In this document: one piece after another, positions 1 to 12,064 of the stretch
Layout of the letters: the number at the start of each line of letters is the position of its first letter
Position numbering within the stretch: position 1 is the stretch's first letter
Assembly: GCA_021773645.1 (NCBI GenBank)
Contig: JAJFJU010000026.1
Location: 186,001-250,000, forward strand
DNA from: Gammaproteobacteria bacterium
GTDB taxonomy: Bacteria; Pseudomonadota; Gammaproteobacteria; HK1
Length of the DNA stretch: 64,000 bases
Reading direction: 5' to 3'
Notes under the pieces: model-generated
Database searches by the model: none
What the model was told of the DNA's origin: nothing
Seen by the model: the letters and a program-made list of their open reading frames with translations, nothing else
Made by a program: the position numbers and the translations under genes

Positions 1-16
1 CCTGACACTCACTCAT
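1..16 (-). CDS. pilR: Start of PilR response regulator (partial)
   Basis: Only the first five codons (M-S-E-C-Q) are inside the window. The ATG at 16-14 overlaps the TGA of the upstream histidine kinase gene by four bases (ATGA), the usual arrangement of a coupled two-component pair. PilR, an NtrC-family sigma-54 activator of pilin transcription, is the expected product next to a PilS kinase. The identity is inferred from the neighbour; too little sequence is present to show it. Confidence 0.4.
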
Positions 17-1635
17 GCCAACGGAACCTCCTGGCGTCTCGGGTCTGAAAAGGTGATGCGAAAACGGCAGCCATGCGCTTCAGGAATATGCTCCAGGGAG
101 GCTTGATTAGTCACACAGAGCTCCCGCGCAATAAATAGCCCCAAACCCGTCCCACTCCCCTGAGTGGTATAGAAGGGTTCGAAAATCCGCTCTCGATCCG
201 CCGCCGAAATACCGGGCCCATTATCACCCACTTCCAGACAGGCGCGTCCCGTTTCCGCCAGGGGAAAAACCGAAATTTTGATTTTTGCCCCCGCACCACC
301 GTGGTGAATTCCGTTCTCTACTAAATTCCATACCACCTGCCGTAATTGCGAAGGGTCAAATCTAAGCGCCGTGCTCACGCTTTGAATATCCACCGAAATG
401 CACCCTTTTTTGATGCCATGATTCGCCACGACCTCATCACAAAATTCATCTAGCCAAGTATCCACCGCTAGGTTTTCAGCCACAGCTGGCCGTTGCCGAC
501 TCAAGCTCAACACATTCTCAATGATGCCATTCATACGCTGACAATTATCCCTAATGATTTCCACAAGACGTCGATCATTACTTGCCAGCTCTGGCGCCTC
601 TTGTAATAGCTGACCCGCGTGCGAGATAGCGCCCAATGGATTGCGAATCTCATGAGCAATGCTGGCGGTAAGCCGACCTAGGGAGGCCAATTTCAACTGC
701 TGTGCCCGCCGGGTAATCGCCGTTGCATCTTCCAGAAAAACCAACACGCCCGCTCCCGCAGGTTCCCCGAGGCTGGCAAAAGAGGCCATGACCTGAACGG
801 CCATTCCCTCCGCATGAAAAAGATGGCTATTCCAACCATCTCCATTGCGCCATTTCTGCAATAAAGTTTGAAGATCGGGGCATAATTCTGGCAGAGCTCG
901 TCCCTCCACCTCTCCAGACAACGCCAAAAAGCCTCGTGCAGACTCATTCAACAAGCGCACCCTTCCCCGCGGACCCAAGGCCAGAATACCGGCCTGCATG
1001 CGCTGGATAATATGTTCATTCAGTTGCGCCAGCTTGGCCAGATCCTGCTCCCGCCGCGCTGCCAACGCCTCGCTCGCCCTGACCCTAACGGCCAGGCGCT
1101 GAGCAACATGGGCCACAGCAAAACACAGGGCGCCAAGAATTCCTGCTTGGGCGTAATTCCCCACCGGGAGATGTACTGCTAGCCCGATATAGAGCTGCTC
1201 GCTGAGTAAAATCAGGGAGGCCATGGCGGCAAACAGCAAGGCGACGCGACTGGCAGCCAGGATACTGCCGCCGGCAACCGCCACTAGCAGCAACATGCCA
1301 AAACCACTTTTGATGCCGCCACTGGCGTGCATCAAAAGGCTAATGGCAATCACATCGACCATCACTTGTAATACGATTTGGAGGTCAAAATCCGGCCGCC
1401 GTCGGTGAATTGTAAGGCTGCTGAAAATACTGAATGCGAAGTAGAATAAGGCGGTATTACGAAATAGCGCAGTGTCGACCTGCCCCAGAGTACGCGGTGC
1501 GACACCCCAGAACACCAGCACCAAAAATAATCCGGCCAGCGTGGTGCGGTAGAGATTAAAGAAGTAAAGTGGCCGCCATTCTTGGTCGCTGGCGAGTGGC
1601 CACGCGTGATTTGGCGGTAGATTTGTTGCCTTCAC
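13..1635 (-). CDS. pilS: Two-component sensor histidine kinase PilS
   Basis: Membrane-bound kinase that controls type IV pilin transcription with PilR. From the chosen start it has a hydrophobic N-terminal region (about residues 25-180, several membrane segments), a PAS-like linker, the phospho-acceptor H-box ASIAHEIRNP with His near 328, and the HATPase boxes N (near 441), G1 DNGPGI, F FEPFY and G2 GTGLGL. I chose GTG at 1635 because AGGGG sits five bases upstream. The frame stays open to 1728, but that longer form would overlap the start of nadE on the other strand. The resulting 540 residues fit PilS. The pilB, pilC and pilD genes lie 7 kb away. Confidence 0.88.
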   Translation of the reverse strand: MKATNLPPNHAWPLASDQEWRPLYFFNLYRTTLAGLFLVLVFWGVAPRTLGQVDTALFRNTALFYFAFSIFSSLTIHRRRPDFDLQIVLQVMVDVIAISLLMHASGGIKSGFGMLLLVAVAGGSILAASRVALLFAAMASLILLSEQLYIGLAVHLPVGNYAQAGILGALCFAVAHVAQRLAVRVRASEALAARREQDLAKLAQLNEHIIQRMQAGILALGPRGRVRLLNESARGFLALSGEVEGRALPELCPDLQTLLQKWRNGDGWNSHLFHAEGMAVQVMASFASLGEPAGAGVLVFLEDATAITRRAQQLKLASLGRLTASIAHEIRNPLGAISHAGQLLQEAPELASNDRRLVEIIRDNCQRMNGIIENVLSLSRQRPAVAENLAVDTWLDEFCDEVVANHGIKKGCISVDIQSVSTALRFDPSQLRQVVWNLVENGIHHGGAGAKIKISVFPLAETGRACLEVGDNGPGISAADRERIFEPFYTTQGSGTGLGLFIARELCVTNQASLEHIPEAHGCRFRITFSDPRRQEVPLA

Positions 1636-1713
1636 GGCATCCCCTGACTGACTGGATATGACTAGCCTAACAGGCTGTTCATAAAGAACCACCACCCCGA
1701 CAAGGACCCCAGA

Positions 1714-3721
<2,008 letters not shown>

Positions 3722-3723
3722 AC

Positions 3724-4497
3724 TTATTTCACCACCAAACCAGTCACTTCAGAAATCCCTTCATGCTCCGGGTAGTTGAGCTTGAGTACCCGCAAGGCAT
3801 CCGCGGATAGCTTGTCCAGCTTCAGTAGCTTGTATGCCTTGGCCATCAGTACCAACGCATCGGGCATTGCCGGCGTTTTCTGGTAGTTCTCCACCACATA
3901 GCGCGCCCGGTTTACCGCCGCCACATAGGCACCCCGCTTCATATAGTACTCAGCCACATTGACTTCATGGCGCGATAAATTATTGCGCAAATACAGCAGC
4001 CGTTTGCTGGCATCCTCCGCGTAACGACTGTTGGGAAAACGCTCCACCAGCCTGGCAAAGACCTTGAAAGAGGCCCGTGCTGCACCCGGATCGCGGGAAG
4101 AATCATCTCGGGGAATAAAACGATCGATGATCCCCTTGCCCTCGTTAAAACTGGTGAGTCCCTTGATGTAATACACATAATCGACGTTGGGGTGGGCCGG
4201 ATGTAACTTGATGAAACGGTCCGCGGCAGCAATGGCGGAGGCTGGTTCGTCAAACCTATAATAGGCATAGACGATTTCCATCTGCGCCTGCTGGGCATAC
4301 TGGCCAAAAGGGAAACGCGACTCTAGTTTTTGATAGAACTCAATGGCGGCTTCATACTCACCGCCATCGAGTGCCGTCTTGGCGCTGTTATAGAGCCGTC
4401 GCGGCGACCAATCACGGGTCACATCCGCCTCTTTCCCAAAGGATGAACAGCCGGCCAGCAAGGCCACCATAAGCAATACAGAAAGTTGTCTTAACAT
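3724..4497 (-). CDS. bamD: Outer membrane assembly lipoprotein BamD
   Basis: Essential TPR-type lipoprotein of the Bam complex, which inserts beta-barrel proteins into the outer membrane. From ATG 4497 the protein is 257 residues with a lipoprotein signal ending in LLAGC (Cys17). Tetratricopeptide-like helical repeats follow, with the BamD pattern YNSAKTALDGGEYEAAI and the conserved FPNSRYAEDA. The frame extends to a TTG at 4524 without a better ribosome site. The shorter start gives a normal signal peptide and was preferred. It is divergent from rluD across 54 bases, the same pairing found in many gammaproteobacteria. Confidence 0.9.
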   Translation of the reverse strand: MLRQLSVLLMVALLAGCSSFGKEADVTRDWSPRRLYNSAKTALDGGEYEAAIEFYQKLESRFPFGQYAQQAQMEIVYAYYRFDEPASAIAAADRFIKLHPAHPNVDYVYYIKGLTSFNEGKGIIDRFIPRDDSSRDPGAARASFKVFARLVERFPNSRYAEDASKRLLYLRNNLSRHEVNVAEYYMKRGAYVAAVNRARYVVENYQKTPAMPDALVLMAKAYKLLKLDKLSADALRVLKLNYPEHEGISEVTGLVVK

Positions 4498-4551
4498 CCG
4501 CGTAGCGTAGCTGATAGCCAACAACAGGGTAAAGGAACCTCGGCTCTATTC

Positions 4552-5517
4552 ATGAACACACCTGAAACTGCACCACTGGAGCGTACCGTACCTACGGAAT
4601 CGGCGGGGCAACGCCTCGATCAGGCGCTGGCCAAGCTATTCCCGGAATTCTCCCGCAGCCGCCTGCAAGCCTGGATTCGCTCAGGATTAGCGCTGGTGGA
4701 TGGGGTCGCTCATAAACGCCCCCGCGACCCGGTTCAGGGCGGCGAATGTATTCAGCTCAAACCCATCTACGAAATCTCGGGAGCACCCAAGGCGCAGGAA
4801 ATCCCCCTTAGCATTGCCCATGAAGATGCGGATCTGCTGGTCATCAACAAACCCGCTGGACTGGTGGTACATCCAGGGGCAGGCAACCGTGATCGCACTC
4901 TGGTTAATGCCCTGCTCCATCGCTTCCCGGAGCTCTCTGGTATCCCACGTGCCGGACTGGTGCATCGTTTGGATAAGGACACCACCGGCTTGCTGCTGGT
5001 AGCCCGCAAGCTCAGCACCCATAAGGCGCTGGTTGCGCTACTGGCAGAACGTGAAATTCATCGCCAATACGCCGCCATTGTAGTGGGGCGCATCATTGCC
5101 GGTGGCTTCGTCGACGCCCCCATCGGCCGCCACCCCAAGAACCGTACCCATATGGCAGTGGTACAACGAGGACGTGCCTCGCTCACCCACTATCGCGTGC
5201 AGCAACATTTCCCCGCCCACACCCTGCTTTCACTGGCCCTGGAAAGTGGCCGCACCCATCAGATTCGGGTTCATATGAGTCATATCGGCCATCCGCTGCT
5301 CGGTGACCCCGCCTATGGCCGCCGATTGCATATTCCCCCTGGCGCCAGTAACGAACTGGAGCAGGCCTTACGCACCTTCCATCGCCAGGCCTTGCATGCC
5401 TGCGCGCTGGAATTCGAGCATCCGGGCACGGCTAAAAACCTGCGCATTGAGGCCCCTTTGCCTGCCGATATGCAGGCGCTGCTGAATGTGCTCGGCGAGG
5501 CAGACAAAAGGGCGTGA
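4552..5517 (+). CDS. rluD: 23S rRNA pseudouridine synthase RluD
   Basis: Makes pseudouridines 1911, 1915 and 1917 in helix 69 of 23S rRNA. An S4 RNA-binding domain (about 18-80) precedes the RluA-type catalytic domain, with the catalytic Asp141 in HRLDKDTTGLLL and the downstream RTHQIRVHM motif. The length of 321 residues matches RluD and is longer than RluA. The gene overlaps pgeF by four bases (GTGA), so the two are translationally coupled, as is usual for the rluD-pgeF pair. Confidence 0.93.
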   Translation: MNTPETAPLERTVPTESAGQRLDQALAKLFPEFSRSRLQAWIRSGLALVDGVAHKRPRDPVQGGECIQLKPIYEISGAPKAQEIPLSIAHEDADLLVINKPAGLVVHPGAGNRDRTLVNALLHRFPELSGIPRAGLVHRLDKDTTGLLLVARKLSTHKALVALLAEREIHRQYAAIVVGRIIAGGFVDAPIGRHPKNRTHMAVVQRGRASLTHYRVQQHFPAHTLLSLALESGRTHQIRVHMSHIGHPLLGDPAYGRRLHIPPGASNELEQALRTFHRQALHACALEFEHPGTAKNLRIEAPLPADMQALLNVLGEADKRA

Positions 5518-6272
5518 GCAAAGCAACGGCCACACCGTGGATCACCCCCTCGTGGCCAGCCCCCAAACATGTCCACGCATGCAGCACGACCCGTGCAGCG
5601 GGCGTCAGCACCGGCCCTTATGAAGGCCTCAACCTTGGCGCTGCGGTCGGGGATGATGAATCGGCAGTAACGGAAAACCGCGGTATTCTCAGCACCACTC
5701 TGGCACTCGAGCAACCACCGCTGTGGCTCTCCCAACAACATAGTAAACGGGTGATTTTGGCATCGGAACACCAAGCAGATATCCCCGCCGATGGCTGCAT
5801 CAGCCAGCGTGTGGGCGAGGTCTGTGTGGTGTTAGGGGCCGACTGTCTACCGGTATTGTTATGCGATGTTGCAGGCACCCGAGTGGCAGCGGTGCACGCG
5901 GGCTGGCGCGGGATAGCCGCGGGGATCATTGAGGCCACCGTGGCACGTCTGGGCACCGACCCGGTTTCACTACTCGCCTGGCTCGGACCCGCCATCGGCC
6001 CCCGCGCCTACGTGGTGGGTAATGAGGTACGAGAAACTTTCCTGATAAAGGACGCGGCAACGGCAAACGCTTTTAACCCTGCCAGCGGCGCTGGCTGGCA
6101 CGCAGATCTCTATCAACTCGCCCGCCTAAGCCTGCAAAGGGCAGGCGTTAACCACACCTATGGAGGCGATCACTGCACCTACAGTGAGGCTGAGCACTTC
6201 TACTCCTTTCGCCGCAACGGCATCTGCGGACGTATGGCCAGCCTCATCTGGATAAACCACCCGCACCACTGA
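5514..6272 (+). CDS. pgeF: Laccase-domain purine nucleosidase/peptidoglycan editing factor PgeF
   Basis: YfiH/LACC1 family protein. The family is reported to edit wrongly incorporated serine in peptidoglycan precursors and to have purine nucleoside phosphorylase and multicopper-oxidase-like activity. The metal-site residues are visible: His76 (WLSQQHS), Cys111 (GADCLPVLL) and His128 (AVHAGWRG). It begins at GTG 5514 inside the last codons of rluD. The 252-residue length is typical. It is probably the end of the rluD transcript, since a separate heat-shock promoter follows for clpB. Confidence 0.9.
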   Translation: MSKATATPWITPSWPAPKHVHACSTTRAAGVSTGPYEGLNLGAAVGDDESAVTENRGILSTTLALEQPPLWLSQQHSKRVILASEHQADIPADGCISQRVGEVCVVLGADCLPVLLCDVAGTRVAAVHAGWRGIAAGIIEATVARLGTDPVSLLAWLGPAIGPRAYVVGNEVRETFLIKDAATANAFNPASGAGWHADLYQLARLSLQRAGVNHTYGGDHCTYSEAEHFYSFRRNGICGRMASLIWINHPHH

Positions 6273-6292
6273 CGGCCCAGTCTACTTGCTGC

Positions 6293-6320
6293 CTTGAATC
6301 TGTCTGAAACGTCCGCATGT
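6293..6320 (+). promoter_or_regulatory. Sigma-32 (heat-shock) promoter of clpB
   Basis: CTTGAAT at 6293-6299, a 13-base spacer, then CCGCATGT at 6313-6320. This closely matches the sigma-32 consensus CTTGAAA-N11-16-CCCCATnT. It lies 34 bases before the clpB start, and clpB is a classical sigma-32 target. The assignment is by eye. Confidence 0.75.
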
Positions 6321-6353
6321 TTGTAAAGGATACAAATTCACAGGCCCAGCCCC

Positions 6354-8945
6354 ATGCGTAACGACAAACTGACCAGCAAATTCCAGATGGCCCTCGCCGA
6401 TGCCCAGAGCATTGCCGTAGGGCGTGACCAGCAATTCATCGAACCGCTGCACCTGATGGAGGCATTGCTCAATCAGCCCGGCGGCAGTGTGCGCACCTTG
6501 CTGCAGCAAGCCGGAGGTGATCTGAATACCTTAGGCACCCAACTCGGTGAAATGCTGGAGCGCCTGCCTCGGGTTGAGGGCAGCGATGGCGATGTGCAGC
6601 CCTCTAACCAACTGCTGCGCCTGCTTAATATCACCGACAAGCTGGCTCAGGATCGAAAGGATCAGTACATCTCCAGCGAGCTGTTTGCTCTCGCCGCCAT
6701 TGCCGACAAGGGAACACTCGGACGCCTGTTGCGCGACAACGGCGTCAACAAAGACGCGTTAGACACGGCGGTGGAACGCCTACGCGGGGGCGAGCAAGTG
6801 AACGAGCCGGGGGCAGAGGAAAATCGTCAGGCGCTGGAGCGCTATACCATCGATCTTACTGAACGTGCGGAGCAGGGAAAACTCGACCCTGTAGTGGGCC
6901 GCGACAGCGAGATTCGTCGCACCATTCAGGTACTGCAACGACGCACCAAGAACAATCCGGTACTCATCGGTGAACCCGGTGTGGGCAAAACCGCCATTGC
7001 CGAAGGGCTGGCACAGCGCATCATCAACGGTGAAGTTCCCGAAGGGTTAGAAAGTAAACGCCTGCTATCGCTAGACCTCGGCGCTCTCATTGCCGGCGCC
7101 AAGTTCCGTGGTGAATTTGAAGAGCGCCTCAAAGCGGTCCTAAAGGAGCTTGAGAAAGAACAAGGCCAAGTCATCCTGTTTATCGATGAACTACATACCA
7201 TGGTCGGTGCGGGCAAGGCCGAGGGGGCCATGGACGCAGGCAATATGCTCAAGCCCGCGCTGGCACGGGGCGATCTGCATTGCGTGGGCGCCACCACTCT
7301 GGATGAATATCGCCTGTATATCGAAAAGGATGCGGCGTTGGAAAGGCGCTTCCAGAAGGTCCTAGTCATCGAACCCACGGTGGAGGACACCATTGCCATC
7401 CTGCGTGGGCTAAAGGAACGCTACGAGATCCACCATGGGGTGGATATCACCGACCCGGCCATTATCGCCGCCGCCACTTTGTCACAACGCTATATCAGTG
7501 ATCGCCAATTACCCGATAAAGCGATTGATCTTATCGATGAAGCAGCCAGCAGTATCCGCATGGAAATTGACTCCAAACCCGAGGCCATGGACCACCTGGA
7601 ACGCCGCCTTATTCAACTGAAGATCGAACACGAGGCCCTGAAGAAGGAAACGGATCCTGCCTCACTGGAGCGGCGAGGACAGCTGGCCGACAGAATCTCA
7701 GCGCAGGAAAAGGAATACGCCGATCTGGAGGAAATCTGGAAGGCCGAGAAGGCCGCGCTGAACGGTAGCCAACACATCAAGGAAGGCCTTGAACAGGCCC
7801 GCCTGGAACTGGAAAGCGCACACCGGGCCGGCAATCTCACCCGCATGTCGGAATTGCAGTATGGACGCATCCCGGAGCTGGAAAAACAGTTACAAGCCTC
7901 GGCTGATGCAGAGCCTATGAAGATGCAGCTACTGCGCAATGCGGTCACCGAAGAAGAGATAGCAGAAGTCTTATCCAAGTGGACCGGCATACCCGTCACC
8001 GCGATGCTTGAAGGGGAGCGAGACAAATTACTGCGCATGGAAGAAGCCCTACACCAACGAGTGGTGGGCCAAGAGGAGGCGGTGAACGCCATTGCCGATG
8101 CTATCCGCCGTTCCCGTGCAGGACTCGCCGACCCGAAGCGCCCCAACGGCTCCTTCCTGTTTCTTGGCCCCACGGGCGTGGGCAAGACCGAGTTGACTAA
8201 GGCACTGGCCGATTTTCTCTTCGATAGTGAGGAGGCCATCATCCGCCTTGATATGTCGGAATTCATGGAGAAACACGCGGTCGCGCGCCTCATCGGTGCA
8301 CCGCCGGGCTACGTCGGCTACGAGGAAGGGGGATATCTCACCGAGGCGGTGCGGCGCAAACCCTACTCGGTGATCCTGCTGGACGAACTGGAAAAGGCCC
8401 ATCCAGAGGTCTTCAACATCCTGTTGCAGGTGCTGGAGGATGGCCGCCTCACGGATGGTCATGGCCGTACCGTGGATTTTCGAAATACCATCCTGGTAAT
8501 GACCTCAAACCTTGGATCCGAGGCGATTCAGGAGCTGGCGGGAGAGGAAAATTACGCCACCATGAAAGCCGCAGTACTGGAAGTAGTGAAATCCCATTTT
8601 CGCCCGGAATTCATCAATCGCATCGATGATCTGGTGGTTTTCCATCCCCTGGGGCAGCAACAGATCGGCGCCATTGCAGCACTCCAGGTAGAGCATCTGC
8701 GAGCGCGCCTGCAAGCACAAAACATGGACCTCCGCGTATCCGCAAAGGCGCTGACACGGCTCGCTACTGAGGGGTATGACCCGGCCTTTGGTGCACGCCC
8801 TCTAAAACGTGTGATTCAGAACCGCCTGGAGAATCCGCTGGCCCAGGCACTGCTCAGGGGCGACTATGCCGCGAGGGATCTAATCATCGTGGACTGGGAA
8901 GGAGATAGCCCAGAGTTTCACAAACAAGCACCCAACGCCGCCTGA
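6354..8945 (+). CDS. clpB: ATP-dependent disaggregase ClpB
   Basis: Hexameric Hsp104-type chaperone that pulls polypeptides out of aggregates with DnaK. It has a Clp N-domain (1-150), a first AAA module with Walker A GEPGVGKT near 207, the coiled-coil middle domain (about 410-525), which separates ClpB from ClpA/ClpC, and a second AAA module with GPTGVGKT near 606 and the pore loop GYVGYEEGG. Length is 863 residues, as expected. No ClpP-binding IGF/L loop is apparent. A sigma-32-like promoter lies just upstream, so heat-shock control is likely. Confidence 0.97.
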   Translation: MRNDKLTSKFQMALADAQSIAVGRDQQFIEPLHLMEALLNQPGGSVRTLLQQAGGDLNTLGTQLGEMLERLPRVEGSDGDVQPSNQLLRLLNITDKLAQDRKDQYISSELFALAAIADKGTLGRLLRDNGVNKDALDTAVERLRGGEQVNEPGAEENRQALERYTIDLTERAEQGKLDPVVGRDSEIRRTIQVLQRRTKNNPVLIGEPGVGKTAIAEGLAQRIINGEVPEGLESKRLLSLDLGALIAGAKFRGEFEERLKAVLKELEKEQGQVILFIDELHTMVGAGKAEGAMDAGNMLKPALARGDLHCVGATTLDEYRLYIEKDAALERRFQKVLVIEPTVEDTIAILRGLKERYEIHHGVDITDPAIIAAATLSQRYISDRQLPDKAIDLIDEAASSIRMEIDSKPEAMDHLERRLIQLKIEHEALKKETDPASLERRGQLADRISAQEKEYADLEEIWKAEKAALNGSQHIKEGLEQARLELESAHRAGNLTRMSELQYGRIPELEKQLQASADAEPMKMQLLRNAVTEEEIAEVLSKWTGIPVTAMLEGERDKLLRMEEALHQRVVGQEEAVNAIADAIRRSRAGLADPKRPNGSFLFLGPTGVGKTELTKALADFLFDSEEAIIRLDMSEFMEKHAVARLIGAPPGYVGYEEGGYLTEAVRRKPYSVILLDELEKAHPEVFNILLQVLEDGRLTDGHGRTVDFRNTILVMTSNLGSEAIQELAGEENYATMKAAVLEVVKSHFRPEFINRIDDLVVFHPLGQQQIGAIAALQVEHLRARLQAQNMDLRVSAKALTRLATEGYDPAFGARPLKRVIQNRLENPLAQALLRGDYAARDLIIVDWEGDSPEFHKQAPNAA

Positions 8946-9078
8946 AGAGATGCAACACCCTGTGCATCGGCATGCATCCACAAAAATAGGCCGCTGCTTT
9001 CCTGTGGCCAAATAAGGACTTATCCACTACTATTGAGCCGATTGTGGAGCACCGACTAAGGGAGATGCGCAGTCCTCC

Positions 9079-10797
9079 ATGGCGATCTCGAATAACAAAA
9101 TTCACCTGGGTGGCCTCGGCCGCAAACTGGTGCAGGAAGGTCTGCTAGGCGAAGAAGAGGCCAGTCAGGCTTTTCAGGATGCGCTCAAAGAGCGGGTTCC
9201 CTTTGTTTCCTATGTGGTGAGCAAGGGACTGGCAAACGCCAAGGCGATCGCCCAAGCGGCGGCCGAGGAATTTGGCCAGCCGCTCATCGATATCGATGCC
9301 CTGACCCTCGATCAGGACGTCACCAAGCTGGTGGAAGAAAAGCTAATCCGCCAACACCACGCATTACCTCTGCATAAACGCGGCAATCGTCTCTTCATCG
9401 GAGTCTCTGATCCCACCAATCTTCAGGCTCTGGATGAAATCAAGTTCCACACTGGAACCAATATTGAAGCCATCCTGGTAGAGGAGGACAAACTCTCCAA
9501 GGCTATCGACACTGCGCTGGAGGCAGCCGACACCTCCATGGCGGATTTTGGTGGTGACGACGATTTAGAAGACTTCGATGATTTGGAAGTGGGCGAAGAG
9601 CAGGCCCCTGCCGAGGACGATGCATTGGAGGTGGACGATGCGCCCGTGGTGCGCTTCGTTAACAAGATCCTGCTCGACGCCATCAAGAAAGGCGCCTCGG
9701 ATATCCATATCGAGCCCTATGAAAAATTCTCTCGCGTTCGTCTGCGCCTGGACGGCATGCTCACCGAGACGGCACGGCCACCGCTGGCCCTGTCCGGCAA
9801 GATTGCCTCACGCATTAAAGTCATGGCACGACTGGATGTATCCGAGCGACGAATCCCTCAGGATGGGCGCATCAAACTGAAGCTTTCCAAGAGCAAGTCA
9901 GTGGATTTCCGCGTTAGCACCTGCCCAACGCTGTTCGGTGAAAAAACCGTCATGCGTATCCTCGATTCCAGCATGAGCATCCCCCTCGATGCACTGGGCT
10001 ATGAGGACTTCCAGAAAGAAATCTTTCTGGAAAACCTGAACAAACCCTATGGCATGTTTCTCGTTACCGGCCCCACCGGCAGCGGCAAGACCGTATCGCT
10101 GTATACCGGCATCAATATTCTCAATACCGAAGATGTAAACATCTCCACCGCCGAGGACCCGGTGGAAATCAATCTGGCGGGTGTCAATCAGGTACAGGTG
10201 GACGAAAAGACCGGGATGAGCTTTGAGAAAGCCCTCAAGGCCTTCTTGCGCCAAGACCCGGACATCATCCTGGTGGGCGAGATTCGTGATATGACCACTG
10301 GCGGCATCGCCATTAAGGCCGCTCAGACCGGACATATGGTGATGTCTACCCTGCATACCAATGATGCGCCCCAGACTCTGACCCGCATGATCGACATGGG
10401 CATTGCCCCCTTTGCCATTGCCACGGCGGTCAATATCATCACCGCCCAGCGTCTAGCACGACGTCTGTGCAGTAACTGCAAACGCCCCATCGATATCCCG
10501 AAGAAGGCCTTGTTGGCCGAGGGTTTTACCGAAGAGGAAGTGGAGAGCGGACTCACCATCCATGAGGCGGTGGGCTGTGATCAGTGTAATGGCGGCTACA
10601 AGGGGCGGGTGGGGATCTACCAGGTGATGCCTATCTCTGATGAGATGAAACGCCTGATTATGGAAGGCCGCAACGCCATTGATCTGGCGGACCAAGCCCA
10701 ACGAGAGGGGATCCCCGACATCCGCCAATCGGCACTGAAAAAGGTCAAGGATGGCATGACGGATCTTAAAGAGATCAACCGGGTAACCCAGGAGTAG
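9079..10797 (+). CDS. pilB: Type IV pilus extension ATPase PilB
   Basis: Cytoplasmic hexameric ATPase that powers pilin polymerisation. It has an N-terminal MshEN/T2SSE_N domain (about 10-145), an acidic linker at 155-187, and the GspE ATPase domain with Walker A GPTGSGKT at 331-338, the Walker B region ILVGEIRD near 397-404 and the His box. A tetracysteine zinc site is formed by Cys464, 467, 500 and 503. The length of 572 residues matches PilB. It begins the block pilB-pilC-pilD-coaE-zapD-yacG. Confidence 0.96.
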   Translation: MAISNNKIHLGGLGRKLVQEGLLGEEEASQAFQDALKERVPFVSYVVSKGLANAKAIAQAAAEEFGQPLIDIDALTLDQDVTKLVEEKLIRQHHALPLHKRGNRLFIGVSDPTNLQALDEIKFHTGTNIEAILVEEDKLSKAIDTALEAADTSMADFGGDDDLEDFDDLEVGEEQAPAEDDALEVDDAPVVRFVNKILLDAIKKGASDIHIEPYEKFSRVRLRLDGMLTETARPPLALSGKIASRIKVMARLDVSERRIPQDGRIKLKLSKSKSVDFRVSTCPTLFGEKTVMRILDSSMSIPLDALGYEDFQKEIFLENLNKPYGMFLVTGPTGSGKTVSLYTGINILNTEDVNISTAEDPVEINLAGVNQVQVDEKTGMSFEKALKAFLRQDPDIILVGEIRDMTTGGIAIKAAQTGHMVMSTLHTNDAPQTLTRMIDMGIAPFAIATAVNIITAQRLARRLCSNCKRPIDIPKKALLAEGFTEEEVESGLTIHEAVGCDQCNGGYKGRVGIYQVMPISDEMKRLIMEGRNAIDLADQAQREGIPDIRQSALKKVKDGMTDLKEINRVTQE

Positions 10798-10800
10798 ACC

Positions 10801-12024
10801 ATGGCCCAGGCCGAAATAAAAAGTGTCATGTTCCTGTGGGAGGGCATGGATCGTGCGGGCAAGCGGGTCAAAGGCGAAATGTCCGGTACCAGCGATGCCT
10901 TAATCAAGGCCGTACTGAGACGTCAGGGTGTTAATCCCCTGAAGGTTAAGAAAAAGCCCAAGCCCCTATTTGGCGGCAATAGTGGAAAACCGATTACCCC
11001 TAGGGATATCGCCATTTTCAGCCGCCAGATGTCCACCATGATGTCTGCCGGTGTCCCCCTGGTGCAGTCCTTCGAGATCGTCGGACGGGGACATGAAAAT
11101 CCTAAAATGCAGGAACTCATCCTGGCCATTAAAGCCGATGTGGAAGCGGGCAACCGCCTGGCAGAGGCATTGGCCAAGCACCCGCTCTATTTTGATGATC
11201 TCTATGTCAACCTGATTCAGGCCGGTGAAGCCGCCGGTATCCTCGAAGATCTGATGAATAAGATCGCCACCTACAAGGAAAAAACTGAGGCGATCAAAGC
11301 CAAGATCAAGAAGGCCCTGTTCTATCCCATCGCGGTGCTGGTAATGGCCTTCGTAGTTACCGCCGTGCTAATGATCTTCGTGATCCCCCAGTTTGCCGCT
11401 CTGTTCGCGGACTTTGGTGCCGACCTGCCCGCCATGACCGTAGTGGTAGTCAACATGTCCAACTTTTTTGTCGCCTACTGGTATCTCATCTTCGGCGGTG
11501 TCGGGGGTGCCATCTGGGCCTTTGGTGAGGGAAAACGACGCAGCAAGTCCTTCCGCCACCTGCTGCAACGCATCTCATTAAAAATGCCCATCTTTGGGGC
11601 CATCCTGGTCAAGGCAACCCTGGCCCGCTTCGCTCGCACCCTGGGCACCATGTTCGCCGCGGGCGTTCCTCTAGTAGAGGCCATGGACTCGGTGGCAGGT
11701 GCGGCGGGTAACATCGTGTACTCCGATGCCATCTACAAAATGCGTGACGGCATTGCCACTGGCACTCAGTTACAGGTCTGCATGCGGGAAACCAAGCTAT
11801 TCCCAAATATGGTGGTACAGATGGTCGCCATCGGTGAGGAATCAGGCTCCATCGATCACATGCTTGGCAAGATTGCGGATTTTTACGAGGAAGAAGTAGA
11901 TAACGCGGTGGATGCCATGAGCAGTCTGATGGAACCGCTGATCATGGCGGTATTGGGCGTGCTCATTGGTGGCCTGGTCATCGCCATGTATCTGCCAATC
12001 TTCAAAATGGGCCAAGTGGTCTAA
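10801..12024 (+). CDS. pilC: Type IV pilus inner membrane platform protein PilC
   Basis: Polytopic platform protein that couples PilB and PilT to the growing pilus. It contains two GspF domains (about 75-195 and 280-400) with three long hydrophobic segments near 175-195, 215-240 and 380-400. The motif AGEAAGILE and its second copy IGEESGSID mark the duplicated domain. It starts three bases after the pilB stop, so the genes are tightly coupled. The 407 residues match PilC of Pseudomonas and relatives. Confidence 0.96.
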   Translation: MAQAEIKSVMFLWEGMDRAGKRVKGEMSGTSDALIKAVLRRQGVNPLKVKKKPKPLFGGNSGKPITPRDIAIFSRQMSTMMSAGVPLVQSFEIVGRGHENPKMQELILAIKADVEAGNRLAEALAKHPLYFDDLYVNLIQAGEAAGILEDLMNKIATYKEKTEAIKAKIKKALFYPIAVLVMAFVVTAVLMIFVIPQFAALFADFGADLPAMTVVVVNMSNFFVAYWYLIFGGVGGAIWAFGEGKRRSKSFRHLLQRISLKMPIFGAILVKATLARFARTLGTMFAAGVPLVEAMDSVAGAAGNIVYSDAIYKMRDGIATGTQLQVCMRETKLFPNMVVQMVAIGEESGSIDHMLGKIADFYEEEVDNAVDAMSSLMEPLIMAVLGVLIGGLVIAMYLPIFKMGQVV

Positions 12025-12064
12025 GCCACATCTAATCCGCACCCTGCTACGACCTGCTTCCTGA

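Noticed and set aside
8946-9078. Sigma-54 promoter before pilB
   Set aside because: No GG-N10-GC element with acceptable flanks was found in the 133-base gap; GATGCA/TGCATC repeats there have no clear role.
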